Shown here piece by piece: positions 34,426 to 42,926 of a stretch of 64,000 nucleotides of DNA. The stretch covers positions 186,001 through 250,000 of the forward strand of contig PALD01000069.1 of NCBI GenBank assembly GCA_002710685.1. The letters are read 5' to 3'. A program made the position numbers and the translations under genes. Position 1 is the stretch's first letter. Each line of letters opens with the position of its first letter. The notes beneath the pieces were generated by a model that saw nothing but the letters and a program-made list of their open reading frames with translations, had not been told where the DNA came from and did no database searches. The stretch comes from Cytophagaceae bacterium (lineage in GTDB: Bacteria > Bacteroidota > Bacteroidia > Flavobacteriales > Flavobacteriaceae).

Positions 34426-36849
34426 ATGCAGTTTACAGTTCAAAAAAAGCTACTGATCTCATTTTTCTTTCACCTTTCAACAATTATGCTGGGTCAAGAA
34501 ATTACCCTGACCGGTGAAGTAGTTGAGGAAAAGAATAAAAGGGCCCTTGCCTTTGTTACCATAGTGGTGAACAATACGGGTACGGGCAAGCCGGTTAACG
34601 GCACTATTACGGACGAGGCGGGGCGATTTACATTGGTACTCCCTACAGGTAATTACCGTGTAGAGGTATCGCACATGGGTTTTGAACCTGTTAGCCGAAA
34701 TATTACAGCTGGTGGGCTCAACCCGGTTTTTGACCTGGGTAAAATAGGACTTAGAGAGACTGCGGAGGCACTTGATGAGGTTGCCATTATTGCTGAGCGT
34801 GCCACGGTTGCCGCAAATCTTGATAAAAAATCCTTTAGTCTCAATGACAATGTTGCCCAGGCTGGTGGATCAGTTCTGGATGCCATGAAAACAATGCCCG
34901 GTGTTGCATTTGACCAAGAGGGTAGGGTCGTTCTACGGGGCAGCGATAAGGTAGTTGTGCTGATTAATGGTAAACAATCCAGTTTGACCGGTTTTGGCAA
35001 TCAAAAAGGGCTTTCTAATGTTCCTGCGGCAAACATAGAGCGTATTGAGATTATCAACAATCCTTCAGCTAAATATGATGCTAACGGCTTTGCTGGTATC
35101 GTAAACATTATCTATAAAAAAGAAAGGCAATACGGGCTTAATGGAAATGCTGGATTATCCTTTGGCCTGGGAGCCTTGGTGAAACGTAGGGAAGATACAA
35201 AAACAGATTTTGGAAGCTATTCGGTCAACCCAAAGCTAATCCCCAGCCTTAACCTAAACTACCGCACGGAAAAGGTAAATTATTTTCTTCAGACTGAATT
35301 CATGCTTCAAGAGGCATTGCCCAATAATGAATTTACCACCCGTTTGTATGACGATGGCCCAAGGGTCATTTCTCAAGTACCCGAAAATAGAAAACAGTTT
35401 CGCAGTATTGTAAAGGGAGGAGTGGATTATGCCCTGGGAGAACACGATTATATGACCTTTACGGGAATGGTTGACCGAGAAAGGCACATTGACACCTCAC
35501 AAGTGGCATTTATAGACCTTGACCGTGACCTGCGCAATCGTTTATATACATGGAAAGAAGAAGAGGTGACAAGCTTTATAAATGCAGCTCTCAACTATAA
35601 GCATGATTTTAGTCAAGTAGGTCATTCTTTTTCGGCAAATATCCAGTACACAAGGGGGCTGGAAGATGAAAGTTATTTTTTAAACGATAGTTCTGCGGTG
35701 CGCATAGGGCGCGATATGACTAATATAAGGGCGGTAGAACACACAACAAATATAACCACAGATTATGTGCGTGCTTTGGGAAACGGCCGTATTGAGGCCG
35801 GCCTAAAAAGCAGGTTTAGAAGGTTGCCCGTAGACTATACGATCACTAGGGGCAATGAATCTATAATCTATCCTGACCTAGGGGATTTTTCAAGCTGGAG
35901 CGAAAATCTCTATGCAGCATATATAAACTATGTCATGGAAAGAGAAAACTATGATGTTGAAGCTGGCCTGCGTACAGAAGAAACAGAGGTATCATATAAA
36001 CTAGATCCTTTAAACACGTATTATGCTACCAATGACAGTTATCGTTACCTGGAACTTTATCCCAGCATAAGGTTTACCTATAAGATAAATGAAAGAAATA
36101 AGATATCGGCTTTTTATAACCGGAGGGTAGACAGGCCGGGAGAACCAGAGTTAAGGGTTTTTCCCAAGTATGATGACCCAGAACTCCTAAAGGTGGGCAA
36201 CCCATACCTTAGGCCACAGTTCACAAACAGTGTGGAGGTTGCCCACCGCTTATCTTGGGACACGGGCTCACTGTTTACCGCCATCTACCATAGAAACATA
36301 AATGGGGCATATCAACGTATTTATAGTATTGATGATAGCAATCCAGACTATTCAATCGTAAATAGGATTTACCAGAACACTGGGCATGCCACAAATACGG
36401 GGCTAGAACTTCTTTTTAGTCAGGATATCACAAATAAATGGGAATTGTCATCAAGCTTCAATATATATTCAAATACCATTGACGCATACCAGGGCACCTT
36501 GCTCTTTCCCTATGAACGTCCATTTATGATTGCAGAGTCAACGAATACTGCTGGAGATTTTAAAATCACGAATACGGTAGATTTTCCAGGGCAACTTCAA
36601 GCTCAAGTTACCGGGCTATATTATTCCAAGAAGAATATCCCGCAAGGAGAAGAATTGGCAAGGTATTCCATAGACTTTGGAGTGACAAAATCACTGTGGG
36701 ACAAGAGGGCAAAAATAACCTTCTCCGCCACAGACTTATTTAATCGTTTTGGCTTACGCCAAAGAATACAAGGGGAGGGCTTTAAGGCAAACTATGAAAA
36801 TTATTATGAAACCCAGGTATTTAGATTGGGTCTTGACTACAAGTTCTAG
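34426..36849 (+). CDS. TonB-dependent-receptor-like outer-membrane beta-barrel protein
   Basis: This 807-residue protein has a signal peptide ending near MLGQ, then a carboxypeptidase-regulatory-like beta-sandwich (about 24-105). A plug-like domain follows (about 110-225) with VVLRGSDKVVVLINGKQSS and IERIEIINNPSAKYDANGFAGIVNIIYKK, then a large C-terminal barrel ending in an aromatic residue. This is the OMP_b-brl_3-type group frequently placed beside two-component systems in Bacteroidota. No SusD partner is present, so it is not a glycan PUL pair. Its ligand is unknown. It has its own copy of the regulon promoter and a terminator-like structure downstream. Confidence 0.9.
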   Translation: MQFTVQKKLLISFFFHLSTIMLGQEITLTGEVVEEKNKRALAFVTIVVNNTGTGKPVNGTITDEAGRFTLVLPTGNYRVEVSHMGFEPVSRNITAGGLNPVFDLGKIGLRETAEALDEVAIIAERATVAANLDKKSFSLNDNVAQAGGSVLDAMKTMPGVAFDQEGRVVLRGSDKVVVLINGKQSSLTGFGNQKGLSNVPAANIERIEIINNPSAKYDANGFAGIVNIIYKKERQYGLNGNAGLSFGLGALVKRREDTKTDFGSYSVNPKLIPSLNLNYRTEKVNYFLQTEFMLQEALPNNEFTTRLYDDGPRVISQVPENRKQFRSIVKGGVDYALGEHDYMTFTGMVDRERHIDTSQVAFIDLDRDLRNRLYTWKEEEVTSFINAALNYKHDFSQVGHSFSANIQYTRGLEDESYFLNDSSAVRIGRDMTNIRAVEHTTNITTDYVRALGNGRIEAGLKSRFRRLPVDYTITRGNESIIYPDLGDFSSWSENLYAAYINYVMERENYDVEAGLRTEETEVSYKLDPLNTYYATNDSYRYLELYPSIRFTYKINERNKISAFYNRRVDRPGEPELRVFPKYDDPELLKVGNPYLRPQFTNSVEVAHRLSWDTGSLFTAIYHRNINGAYQRIYSIDDSNPDYSIVNRIYQNTGHATNTGLELLFSQDITNKWELSSSFNIYSNTIDAYQGTLLFPYERPFMIAESTNTAGDFKITNTVDFPGQLQAQVTGLYYSKKNIPQGEELARYSIDFGVTKSLWDKRAKITFSATDLFNRFGLRQRIQGEGFKANYENYYETQVFRLGLDYKF

Positions 36850-36887
36850 CCTATAGATGGCGGTTCATAAGCAATAAGTCCTGTAGG

Positions 36888-36934
36888 GAAAGGGTTGTCC
36901 TAATGAATTCCTATTCATCATAACCCTTTCTTTA
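36888..36934 (+). terminator. Bipartite hairpin terminator after the outer-membrane receptor
   Basis: The outer stem GAAAGGGTT/AACCCTTTC (36888-36896 and 36922-36930) is followed by TTT. An inner hairpin ATGAAT/ATTCAT lies at 36903-36918. It probably ends the receptor transcript. Confidence 0.6.
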
Positions 36935-36958
36935 TCAGGCACGATAATCAAAATCCTG

Positions 36959-36993
36959 CTTTAGAACATCTTTAGATTTCAGAAATACTTTTA
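36959..36993 (+). promoter_or_regulatory. Regulon promoter 3: CTTTAGA-N4-CTTTAGA plus -7 TACTTTTA
   Basis: Two perfect half-sites lie at 36959-36965 and 36970-36976. The -7-like element TACTTTTA lies at 36986-36993, again 16 bp downstream of the second half-site start. It drives the TolC/MFP/RND efflux operon. Confidence 0.78.
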
Positions 36994-37007
36994 CCCATAA
37001 ATCCACA

Positions 37008-38303
37008 ATGATCATGGCTAAGAACCTATTGATGACATGCGTGTTTGTGTGTTTTGGTCAACTCGTACTGTCACAGGATAATGCAAGTCTTGACGTCTTT
37101 CTTGATGCTGCGATGCGCAATGCCCCCGGCGTCAAGGTTAATGATAATCTTGAGCAAATAGGCCGTATCCAGGAAGACATCATACGTGCCCAGAACAATG
37201 CCTTTCAGGTAAGCGCAAGTTCAGAAATCTTGTTTGCCCCGTATTTCAACAACAATGGCCGTGTGATCGATGTTACAACCACCCCATCACCCACGGCATA
37301 TGGTTATGATGTGGGGATTACAAATGGAGGGTTATATTCAGCCCAGCTCAATGTGACAAAAAACCTGTTAAATCAGGCAAGTGTTGACAATTTATTGCTT
37401 CAAAACAAGGTGAGCAATGAATCTATTGCCCTATCCACAGAAGAGATGGAGCATACCCTGGCCAAAAACATGACCGACGCCTATATCATGGCATATCAAC
37501 TGCAGCTACAGGCAGATTTTACATCACAGGTACTCGAGGACCTAAAAACAAGGTTAAAGGTATTAGGGCTTTTGGTCAAGAAAGGTATCGTACAGCAAAG
37601 TGATTATATGTTGTTGCAGCTTGATATAGAGGGCAAACAGCTCGAACTAAAGCAAATAAAAGATAACCTCAATAACTCTATAAATCAAATGTTTACCCTT
37701 GCCGGTATACCCGTACATGATATAGAAAGGTTAGAAGCACCTAATATATCAAGGGACAACTCCAGTATCCAGGGGGAGCATTACTATGAACGCAAATACA
37801 CCAATGATAGTTTACAGGTCAAGGCAGGCCAGCTGGTTTATGAAAATGCCTACAGGCCACAGCTTACCGTTTACGGAAATACAGGGTTGAACGCCGTTGA
37901 GCTTAATACCATTGCACATAAGATAGGCATGAGTGCAGGCCTGCGGTTGACCATACCCATTTATGACGGCAAGCAACGTAAGTATAACGCGCAACAAAAT
38001 AAGCTCAAGGTAGAAAACATGGATTATGTTAAAATGAACTCACAGGTACAGCTTGATAACAATCTCAAGAATATTGATCAACAGTTAACGGCCGTAAAAG
38101 AAAACAGGGATATCCTCACCATGCAGATACATAAACAGGAGGAAATCCTTGAAATCTATAAAGGAAAACTGGTACAGGGGCAGGTATCAATCATCGATTA
38201 TCTCAACGTGATGCAAAACTACAGGCAATATGTCTTTACAGATCTTCAAATGCAAACTAATACCTGGCTGTTACAAAGCCAGTACAACTTTATAAACTGG
38301 TAA
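37008..38303 (+). CDS. TolC-family outer-membrane efflux protein
   Basis: This 431-residue outer-membrane channel component of a tripartite pump has a signal peptide ending near LVLSQ (an alternative ATG two codons in is equally good). The mature chain shows the long heptad-like helical repeats of TolC/OprM proteins, such as LEQIGRIQEDIIRAQNNAFQ, and the internal duplication. The second half has GLRLTIPIYDGKQRKYNAQQNKLKVE, the usual end-of-strand motif. It is the first gene of the efflux operon, 3 bp before the adaptor gene. Confidence 0.9.
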   Translation: MIMAKNLLMTCVFVCFGQLVLSQDNASLDVFLDAAMRNAPGVKVNDNLEQIGRIQEDIIRAQNNAFQVSASSEILFAPYFNNNGRVIDVTTTPSPTAYGYDVGITNGGLYSAQLNVTKNLLNQASVDNLLLQNKVSNESIALSTEEMEHTLAKNMTDAYIMAYQLQLQADFTSQVLEDLKTRLKVLGLLVKKGIVQQSDYMLLQLDIEGKQLELKQIKDNLNNSINQMFTLAGIPVHDIERLEAPNISRDNSSIQGEHYYERKYTNDSLQVKAGQLVYENAYRPQLTVYGNTGLNAVELNTIAHKIGMSAGLRLTIPIYDGKQRKYNAQQNKLKVENMDYVKMNSQVQLDNNLKNIDQQLTAVKENRDILTMQIHKQEEILEIYKGKLVQGQVSIIDYLNVMQNYRQYVFTDLQMQTNTWLLQSQYNFINW

Positions 38304-38306
38304 CCC

Positions 38307-39230
38307 ATGATACCATCTAGCTTTTTAAGGCCGTTGGCCTTATCCCTGCTTATATTGATCATAAGCTGTAAAAAAACCGAAACCGGGGCACCTGGCATCA
38401 AGGCGGCCATAAGGGTAAGTGCAGCTACCGTGACGCAACAGCCCATTACTGAATACCTGACTTTTAATGGTACGACTGTTTATCAAAAAAAAGAGGATAT
38501 ACGGGCCAATATTACGGGATACATCACGAGCATGCCCTATAAGGTGGGAGATAGAATAAGCAAGGGGCAGGTTTTTGCCCTGGTGCGCACCAAGGAACAG
38601 GATGCCCTGCGGGATGCCATAAAAATCGACACCTCGCTGGCAAAATTTATCCATCCCATAACCATCAAGAGCAATGCGGGCGGAATCCTCAATGTAGTAA
38701 ACGTTAATGTTGACGATTACATCGCAGAGGGCGATGTCTTGGCTTCGATAATACAACCTCAATCACTTGTTGTTCAGGTAAACGTACCATATGAATATAG
38801 GGGTGCGGTGCATCTTGATACCCCATGTGAAATATTGCTTCCGGACGGTAAGGTCATCACGGCAAGTGTTATAAAGGCATTGCCCACCATGGACATAGCC
38901 TCACAATCACAAACCTTCTTGATAGGGGTGCCACAAGATGAGGAGCTGCCAGAAAACCTCAATGTTGAGGTTAAGATTGTTCAAAAAGAAGATGCAGGCC
39001 TTCTTACCGTGCCCAAAACAGCATTGCAGGCTAATGAACTGCTTACCCAGTACTGGGTGCTGCGGCTAGTACAAGATTCACTTGCCATCAAGACCCCCGT
39101 AAAACCTGGTTTAAAGAATGATTCCCTTATTCAGGTTGAATCGCCGGGACTAAGGTTAAATGATAGGGTGGTCACAACGGGAGCTTACCAGATGCAGGAT
39201 TCAACTGTGGTCAAAATTCAAAATCAATGA
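38307..39230 (+). CDS. RND efflux periplasmic adaptor (MFP), lipoprotein, short hairpin
   Basis: This 307-residue membrane fusion protein has the lipobox LIISC (Cys about residue 22). The first half of the lipoyl domain is ITGYITSMPYKVGDRISKGQVFALV, and the second is IKSNAGGILNVVNVNVDDYIAEGDVLASI. A beta-barrel and a membrane-proximal domain follow (TVPKTALQAN). Only about 30 residues lie between the lipoyl halves, so the long alpha-helical hairpin that normally contacts TolC is nearly absent. That is unusual for a tripartite pump. Its stop overlaps the RND start by 4 bp. Confidence 0.9.
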   Translation: MIPSSFLRPLALSLLILIISCKKTETGAPGIKAAIRVSAATVTQQPITEYLTFNGTTVYQKKEDIRANITGYITSMPYKVGDRISKGQVFALVRTKEQDALRDAIKIDTSLAKFIHPITIKSNAGGILNVVNVNVDDYIAEGDVLASIIQPQSLVVQVNVPYEYRGAVHLDTPCEILLPDGKVITASVIKALPTMDIASQSQTFLIGVPQDEELPENLNVEVKIVQKEDAGLLTVPKTALQANELLTQYWVLRLVQDSLAIKTPVKPGLKNDSLIQVESPGLRLNDRVVTTGAYQMQDSTVVKIQNQ

Positions 39231-42200
39231 AAAACCTGCATTCAAGATATAGGTATCCCATTTTGGCAATAGCCATATTACTTTTATTGGGAGGTGCCTT
39301 CTCCTATAAAAATTTAAAGACGGGATTATTTCCAGACATCACTTTTCCTAAAATAAAGGTGATAGCTGATGCCGGCCAGCAGCCTGTGGACAAGATGATG
39401 ACCACGGTAACCATACCCCTTGAAAATATCATAAGGCGCACCGAGGGCCTGCAGTACATACGCAGTACCACCTCTCGGGGAAGCTGTGAAATCTCGGTTT
39501 TTCTAGATTGGAATGCTGATATCAATACCGCAAAATCCCAGATAGAATCCTTTATAAACCAATCGCGCGGAAGCATTCTTCCCAATACTACATTTTCAGT
39601 TGAAAAAATGAACCCATCCATCCTGCCCGTCATGGGCTACTCGATAGAGGGCAAAGGGTATTCTCAGGTAGAACTCAAGAAAATCGCAAAATATACCGTA
39701 AAGCCTTATTTGGCCGCAGCCAAAGGCATAAGTGACATTGTCGTGATAGGGGGCAAGGACAAGGAATATCAAATACAGGTAAAGCCCGGGGCCATGAAAT
39801 CTTTGGGTATTTCAATCATTGATATTCAAAATGCTGTTGCGGGGGCAAACCTGTTGCAGTCCAATGGTTACATCACAGATTATGACCGTATGTACCTCAC
39901 CTTGACAGATAACTCCATTGATGATATCACAGAGCTGGAGGACCTGACCATCACCAACACCCCCAGTAGAAAAATAACCTTACGGGATATTGCCAACATC
40001 AAGATAACCGAGGCCAAGGAGTATGTAAAAATAATTGCAAACGGTAAGAACGTGCCCACCATTGCAATCATAAAGCAACCGGAGGCCAACCTCATAGAAA
40101 TCAATAATACCATTGAGCAAAAAGTAGGGGAGTTGGCCTCCATCCTGCCTTCAGGGGTGGTGCTAAAACCCTATTATAACCAGGCAGACTTTGTAAACAC
40201 CAGTATTTCAAGCATCAAGGATGTATTATGGATAGGCCTGGTGCTCGCACTGCTGGTCGTGGTCGTTTTTTTGAGGTCGTTTTCGGCAAGTATGGTCGTG
40301 CTGTTCACGATACCCGTTTCCCTATCGCTTACACTTATCCTTCTTGAAACCTTCAACTATACCTTCAACATCATGACCCTGGGTGCCGTGGCAGCTGCCA
40401 TAGGGCTTATGATTGATGATGTGGTCATAATCATTGAGCAAATACACAAGATTAAAGAAGAGCATCCAGGGCGTGGGATGGCTTGGGTGTCCCATGAGGC
40501 GATAAAGCACTTGTTTCCGGCCATGGTGGGGTCATCCATGAGCACGCTTGTTATCTTCATACCCTTTGTGCTCATGACGGGTATTGCAGGTGCTTATTTT
40601 AAAGTAATGGCCTATACCATGATGATTGCTCTGGCAGCTTCATTTCTGGTTACCTGGTTGGTCGTGCCGGTTCTTTCCATACTGTTTACACGAAAAAAAA
40701 GCAATGTGGAAAAACCAAAAAGCCCCCCACGTACTTCGTGGGTTCATGGTGTGCTTACAAGGCCCGTTATAGGCCTGGTGTTCTTTGCGATATGCGTCCT
40801 GATCATAGTTTTGGTACCCTCGAGGCTTCCCTCTGGCTTTCTTCCAGAAATGGATGAGGGCAGCATTGTCCTGGATTACAACAGTCCCGCAGGGACCACC
40901 CTTGAAGAAACTGACCGGATGCTGCAAATAGTAAACGATATCCTGGACAATCAACCAGAAGTTGCGGCGTATTCCGCAAGATTGGGAACACAAATGGGTT
41001 TTTTTATTACCGAGCCCAACAGGGGGGATTATCTCATAAAGCTTAAGGATAAGCGCAACAAGACCACAACGCAGGTTTCTGATGAAATACGTAGTAAGAT
41101 AGAAGCAGAACTTCCCCAGCTCACTATAGATTTTGGCCAGGTAATAGGCGATATGCTGGGCGATTTGATGAGTTCTGCCCAGCCCATAGAGGTCAAGGTT
41201 TTTGGAGATGAGCCCACCAAGCTCGAGGACCTTTCAAAAGCAATTGCGGCCGAGGTTGAAAGCACCCCGGGAACCGCAGATGTAAGTGATGGCATCATCG
41301 TGGCAGGCCCCGTGTTGAACATCCAGCCAGACGAAGCTAAGCTGGCCCAGATGGGATTGACGGTAACAGATTTTCAAATGCAGCTCCAGGCGCAGATAGA
41401 AGGCATTGTCCTGAGCACCATGATAGATAATGAACAGCTGGTCAATGTAAGGTTGATCTATCCTGATGCACAGGGCACATCCATAGATGACCTCAAGGAT
41501 ACCTCCATACTATTGCCTCAGGGTAAATCAATACCCATATCAACCGTTGCCACCATAACGATGGAAAAAGGCGTGGCAGAAATAAACCGTGAAAACCAAA
41601 AATCAATAGGGATCATCACCGCAAGGCTTGACAACCGTGACCTGGGCTCAACCCTTGCCGAAATACAGGATAGACTATCACATAACATAAGCCTGCCCAC
41701 GGGGTACTCCATTGAATATGGAGGGGCATATCAAAATCAAAAACAGGCCTTTAGGGAATTGTTGATGATCCTCATCTCCGCAATACTCCTGGTATTTATG
41801 GTCATCCTTTTTTTATTCAGGAAAATAAAGGTAGCCCTTGCCATAATCGTTATCGCCATACTGGGCGTTGCCGGAAGTCTCTTGAGCCTATTTATCACCG
41901 GCACCCCATTGAATGTGGGCAGTTACACGGGCATCATCATGATCGTGGGCATCATAGGCGAGAACAGCATCTTCACCTATAGGCAATATCAGGATACTGA
42001 TACTTCCCTGACCCATGTTCAAAAAATAGAATACGCCATTGCAGCACGGCTGCGGCCCAAGCTCATGACGGCCTTTGCGGCAATCATGGCACTTATTCCA
42101 TTGGCACTGGGTATAGGGGCCGGGGCACAGTTGCACCAGCCCCTGGCCATCGCCGTGATAGGCGGGTTGCTATTTGCACTTCCCTTGCTGCTCATCGTGC

Positions 42201-42232
42201 TTCCCACGATCCTCAAGGTCATAAAAGAATGA
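39227..42232 (+). CDS. RND-family efflux permease
   Basis: This 1001-residue inner-membrane proton-driven pump has two similar halves, each with one TM helix, a large periplasmic porter region and a bundle of TM helices. TM4 has the essential acidic pair in LMIDDVVIIIEQI. FRSF-like VVVFLRSFSASMVVL and the second-half IMIVGIIGENSIFTYRQY are also typical. The porter opens with LFPDITFPKIKV. Metal-specific Met clusters of CusA-type pumps are not evident, so a hydrophobic or amphiphilic drug or lipid is more likely. Promoter control by the envelope two-component system suggests antimicrobial-peptide or membrane-stress defence. Confidence 0.93.
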   Translation: MKNLHSRYRYPILAIAILLLLGGAFSYKNLKTGLFPDITFPKIKVIADAGQQPVDKMMTTVTIPLENIIRRTEGLQYIRSTTSRGSCEISVFLDWNADINTAKSQIESFINQSRGSILPNTTFSVEKMNPSILPVMGYSIEGKGYSQVELKKIAKYTVKPYLAAAKGISDIVVIGGKDKEYQIQVKPGAMKSLGISIIDIQNAVAGANLLQSNGYITDYDRMYLTLTDNSIDDITELEDLTITNTPSRKITLRDIANIKITEAKEYVKIIANGKNVPTIAIIKQPEANLIEINNTIEQKVGELASILPSGVVLKPYYNQADFVNTSISSIKDVLWIGLVLALLVVVVFLRSFSASMVVLFTIPVSLSLTLILLETFNYTFNIMTLGAVAAAIGLMIDDVVIIIEQIHKIKEEHPGRGMAWVSHEAIKHLFPAMVGSSMSTLVIFIPFVLMTGIAGAYFKVMAYTMMIALAASFLVTWLVVPVLSILFTRKKSNVEKPKSPPRTSWVHGVLTRPVIGLVFFAICVLIIVLVPSRLPSGFLPEMDEGSIVLDYNSPAGTTLEETDRMLQIVNDILDNQPEVAAYSARLGTQMGFFITEPNRGDYLIKLKDKRNKTTTQVSDEIRSKIEAELPQLTIDFGQVIGDMLGDLMSSAQPIEVKVFGDEPTKLEDLSKAIAAEVESTPGTADVSDGIIVAGPVLNIQPDEAKLAQMGLTVTDFQMQLQAQIEGIVLSTMIDNEQLVNVRLIYPDAQGTSIDDLKDTSILLPQGKSIPISTVATITMEKGVAEINRENQKSIGIITARLDNRDLGSTLAEIQDRLSHNISLPTGYSIEYGGAYQNQKQAFRELLMILISAILLVFMVILFLFRKIKVALAIIVIAILGVAGSLLSLFITGTPLNVGSYTGIIMIVGIIGENSIFTYRQYQDTDTSLTHVQKIEYAIAARLRPKLMTAFAAIMALIPLALGIGAGAQLHQPLAIAVIGGLLFALPLLLIVLPTILKVIKE

Positions 42233-42248
42233 AGGGCAGGGGGCAACA

Positions 42249-42294
42249 CTTAAGATTTGCTTAAAGCTGGCTTTAGATTTCATGCTTAATTTTA
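42249..42294 (+). promoter_or_regulatory. Regulon promoter 4: three 11-bp-spaced half-sites plus -7 TAATTTTA
   Basis: CTTAAGA (42249-42255), CTTAAAG (42260-42266) and CTTTAGA (42271-42277) are spaced by 11 bp. TAATTTTA lies at 42287-42294, 16 bp after the last half-site start. It drives the PepSY-like gene. Confidence 0.7.
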
Positions 42295-42319
42295 AAACAC
42301 AATATAAAACAACAACGAT

Positions 42320-42781
42320 ATGAAAAAAGTAATTCTAGGCACCGCGCTAATGTTCATGGCCCTTGCCTCACAAGCATGTAATGCGACCCAAGGTGACAAA
42401 GTACCCAGTAATGTCAAGCAGGCTTTCGCCAAAAAATTTCCTGATGCAAAAAAAGTAAAGTGGGACAAGGAAAACGATACGGAGTGGGAAGCAGAATTTA
42501 AAATGGGCAAGGTGGAATATTCAGCAAACTTCCTGATGGACGGCACATGGAAGGAAACGGAACATGAAATCAAAAAAACTGAAATCCCAGAAGCGGTCCT
42601 TTCTACCTTAAAAAAGGAGTTTCCTGACTTTAAAATCGAAGAGGCAGAAATCTCTGAGACCGCCACGGGTTCACATTATGAACTTGAAATAGAAAAAGGA
42701 GAGAATACCCTGGAAGTTGCCATTGACGGGCAAGGTACCCTGGTCAGCAAAGAGACCATGGATGAGGATGATGAAGATTGA
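42320..42781 (+). CDS. PepSY-like (DUF2874-type) periplasmic protein
   Basis: This 153-residue exported protein has a signal peptide ending near ASQAC or just after. Two copies of a PepSY-like unit follow: VKQAFAKKFPDAKKVKWDKENDTEWEAEFK with KVEYSANFLMDGTWKETE, then LKKEFPDFKIEEAEISE with YELEIEKGENTLEVAIDGQG. It ends in a very acidic tail (DEDDED). Such small proteins are common members of two-component regulons in Bacteroidota and may buffer or sense cations or peptides, but no function is proven. It is monocistronic, with its own regulon promoter and terminator. Confidence 0.85.
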   Translation: MKKVILGTALMFMALASQACNATQGDKVPSNVKQAFAKKFPDAKKVKWDKENDTEWEAEFKMGKVEYSANFLMDGTWKETEHEIKKTEIPEAVLSTLKKEFPDFKIEEAEISETATGSHYELEIEKGENTLEVAIDGQGTLVSKETMDEDDED

Positions 42782-42798
42782 TTGTTGATTTTTAAGTT

Positions 42799-42827
42799 AA
42801 GGCCCAGGGTGATGCCTGGGCTTTTTT
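42799..42827 (+). terminator. Intrinsic terminator after the PepSY-like gene
   Basis: The stem GCCCAGG/CCTGGGC (42802-42808 and 42815-42821) has a GTGATG loop and is followed by TTTTTT. Confidence 0.9.
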
Positions 42828-42853
42828 ATCAAATCTGTAAGATGATGGCCTTA

Positions 42854-42887
42854 CTTTAGAATTGCTTTAGATTCTGTTGAGAATTTG
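42854..42887 (+). promoter_or_regulatory. Regulon promoter 5: CTTTAGA-N4-CTTTAGA
   Basis: Two perfect half-sites lie at 42854-42860 and 42865-42871. The -7 element is weaker: AGAATTTG at 42880-42887 keeps only TTTG, at a spacing of 15. It precedes the GT39 gene. Confidence 0.68.
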
Positions 42888-42926
42888 AACAGGATTTCAA
42901 GCCACTTTTACATTTAAAATGCAACA

